Shown here one piece after another: positions 6,590 to 6,702 of a DNA stretch of 6,702 nucleotides. Positions within the stretch are counted from its first letter, which is position 1. Every line of letters begins with the position of its first letter. The stretch spans positions 1-6,702 of the forward strand of contig DYLB01000112.1 of NCBI GenBank assembly GCA_020722305.1, written 5' to 3'. The stretch is from Anaerolinea thermophila. Lineage in GTDB: Bacteria; Chloroflexota; Anaerolineae; Anaerolineales; Villigracilaceae. The notes under the pieces were generated by a model. The model was not told the origin of the DNA, made no database searches, and saw only the letters and a program-made list of their open reading frames with translations. A program made the translations under genes and the position numbers.

Positions 6590-6619
6590 GGATTCCAACG
6601 ACCGGAGTCGTTGGAATCC
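6590..6619 (-). other. 13-bp hairpin in the rsgA leader
   Basis: A perfect 13-bp inverted repeat (GGATTCCAACGAC at 6590-6602, GTCGTTGGAATCC at 6607-6619) with a four-base loop. As minus-strand RNA the loop is C(UCCG)G, a stable UNCG tetraloop. Neither side is followed by a T-run, so it is not a standard terminator. It ends 27 bases before the rsgA GTG and would lie close to the 5' end of an rsgA message started from the putative promoter at 6632-6663. It could stabilise the message or be a copy of a dispersed palindromic repeat. Confidence 0.7.
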
Positions 6620-6631
6620 CAAAGTCGGGAG

Positions 6632-6663
6632 ACTATAGTATTACCATTGAAAATCTGTCGCAA
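6632..6663 (-). promoter_or_regulatory. Putative rsgA promoter
   Basis: Two overlapping readings on the minus strand give plausible sigma-70-like hexamers: GCGACA (6661-6656) with 18 bases to TATAGT (6637-6632), or TTGCGA (6663-6658) with 17 bases to TACTAT (6640-6635). Each is a partial match only (4/6 with 5/6, and 4/6 with 4/6). Transcription would start near 6625, just before the 13-bp hairpin. The -35 candidates lie inside the hairpin at 6650-6676. Confidence 0.35.
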
Positions 6664-6676
6664 CCGCGAAGATTTT
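6650..6676. other. Imperfect hairpin, possible two-way terminator
   Basis: AAAATCT (6650-6656) pairs with AGATTTT (6670-6676), and inside it TCGC (6658-6661) pairs with GCGA (6666-6669) around an AACC loop, with one bulged G at 6657. The A/T ends mean each strand reads a stem that finishes in four T residues, as in weak bidirectional terminators. It could end a gene lying beyond the right edge. The GC core is only four pairs. Confidence 0.4.
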
Positions 6677-6681
6677 GTAGC

Positions 6682-6697
6682 GCGATATTTATATCGC
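6682..6697. repeat. Palindrome at the right edge
   Basis: GCGATATTTATATCGC is a perfect 7-bp inverted repeat around TT, preceded by GTAGC. Such palindromes after a GTAGCGC lead resemble dispersed palindromic repeats recalled from Chloroflexota genomes. With a two-base spacer it is more likely a DNA palindrome or repeat unit than an efficient RNA hairpin. The window ends five bases later, so its context is cut off. Confidence 0.4.
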
Positions 6698-6702
6698 CTT
6701 TG

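Noticed and set aside
6590..6619. 13-bp hairpin as an intrinsic terminator
   Set aside because: No T-rich tract follows the stem on either strand, so a leader hairpin or repeat is the better description.

Overview
The window looks like a chromosomal, mostly housekeeping stretch from a moderately GC-rich bacterium. No phylogenetic marker is present. DUF2277, a KimA-type transporter, a 303-residue RsgA and a repeat reading LSTS-LK inside a coding frame fit a Chloroflexota (Anaerolineae-like) genome, but this is an inference from memory of such genomes.

Layout: one gene on the + strand at the left, a KimA-type potassium transporter (24-1862), converges with a minus-strand block covering the rest. 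Read in the direction of transcription (right to left), that block is: rsgA, a circularly permuted GTPase for 30S maturation (6562-5651); a small MNT-type nucleotidyltransferase (5622-5251); a 30-codon remnant of its usual HEPN partner (5270-5178); holB, the clamp-loader delta' subunit (5178-4162); a hairpin gap; acs, AMP-forming acetyl-CoA synthetase (4032-2131); a strong intrinsic terminator; and a DUF2277 gene (2069-1869). The genes serve unrelated housekeeping jobs (K+ uptake, ribosome maturation, replication, acetate activation). Overlapping or near-touching ends suggest that rsgA, MNT, the HEPN remnant and holB are read together, with acs as a separate unit.

The most notable spot is 5150-5270. 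A two-gene MNT-HEPN toxin-antitoxin-like pair seems to have lost nearly all of the HEPN gene. What is left is a HEPN start codon overlapping the nucleotidyltransferase stop, and about 16 HEPN-like residues. The frame then runs 14 unrelated codons and ends in a TGATG overlap with holB. The holB start itself carries a 20-bp sequence resembling a dispersed short repeat, so delta' begins with a repeat-encoded tail.

Non-coding structure is concentrated at the right edge. Three hairpins lie in 6590-6697 upstream of rsgA, and possible promoter hexamers overlap one of them. The 13-bp hairpin of the rsgA leader and the acs terminator share the same C(UCCG)G tetraloop when read as minus-strand RNA. I see no CRISPR, tRNA, rRNA, insertion sequence or clearly novel multi-gene system here.
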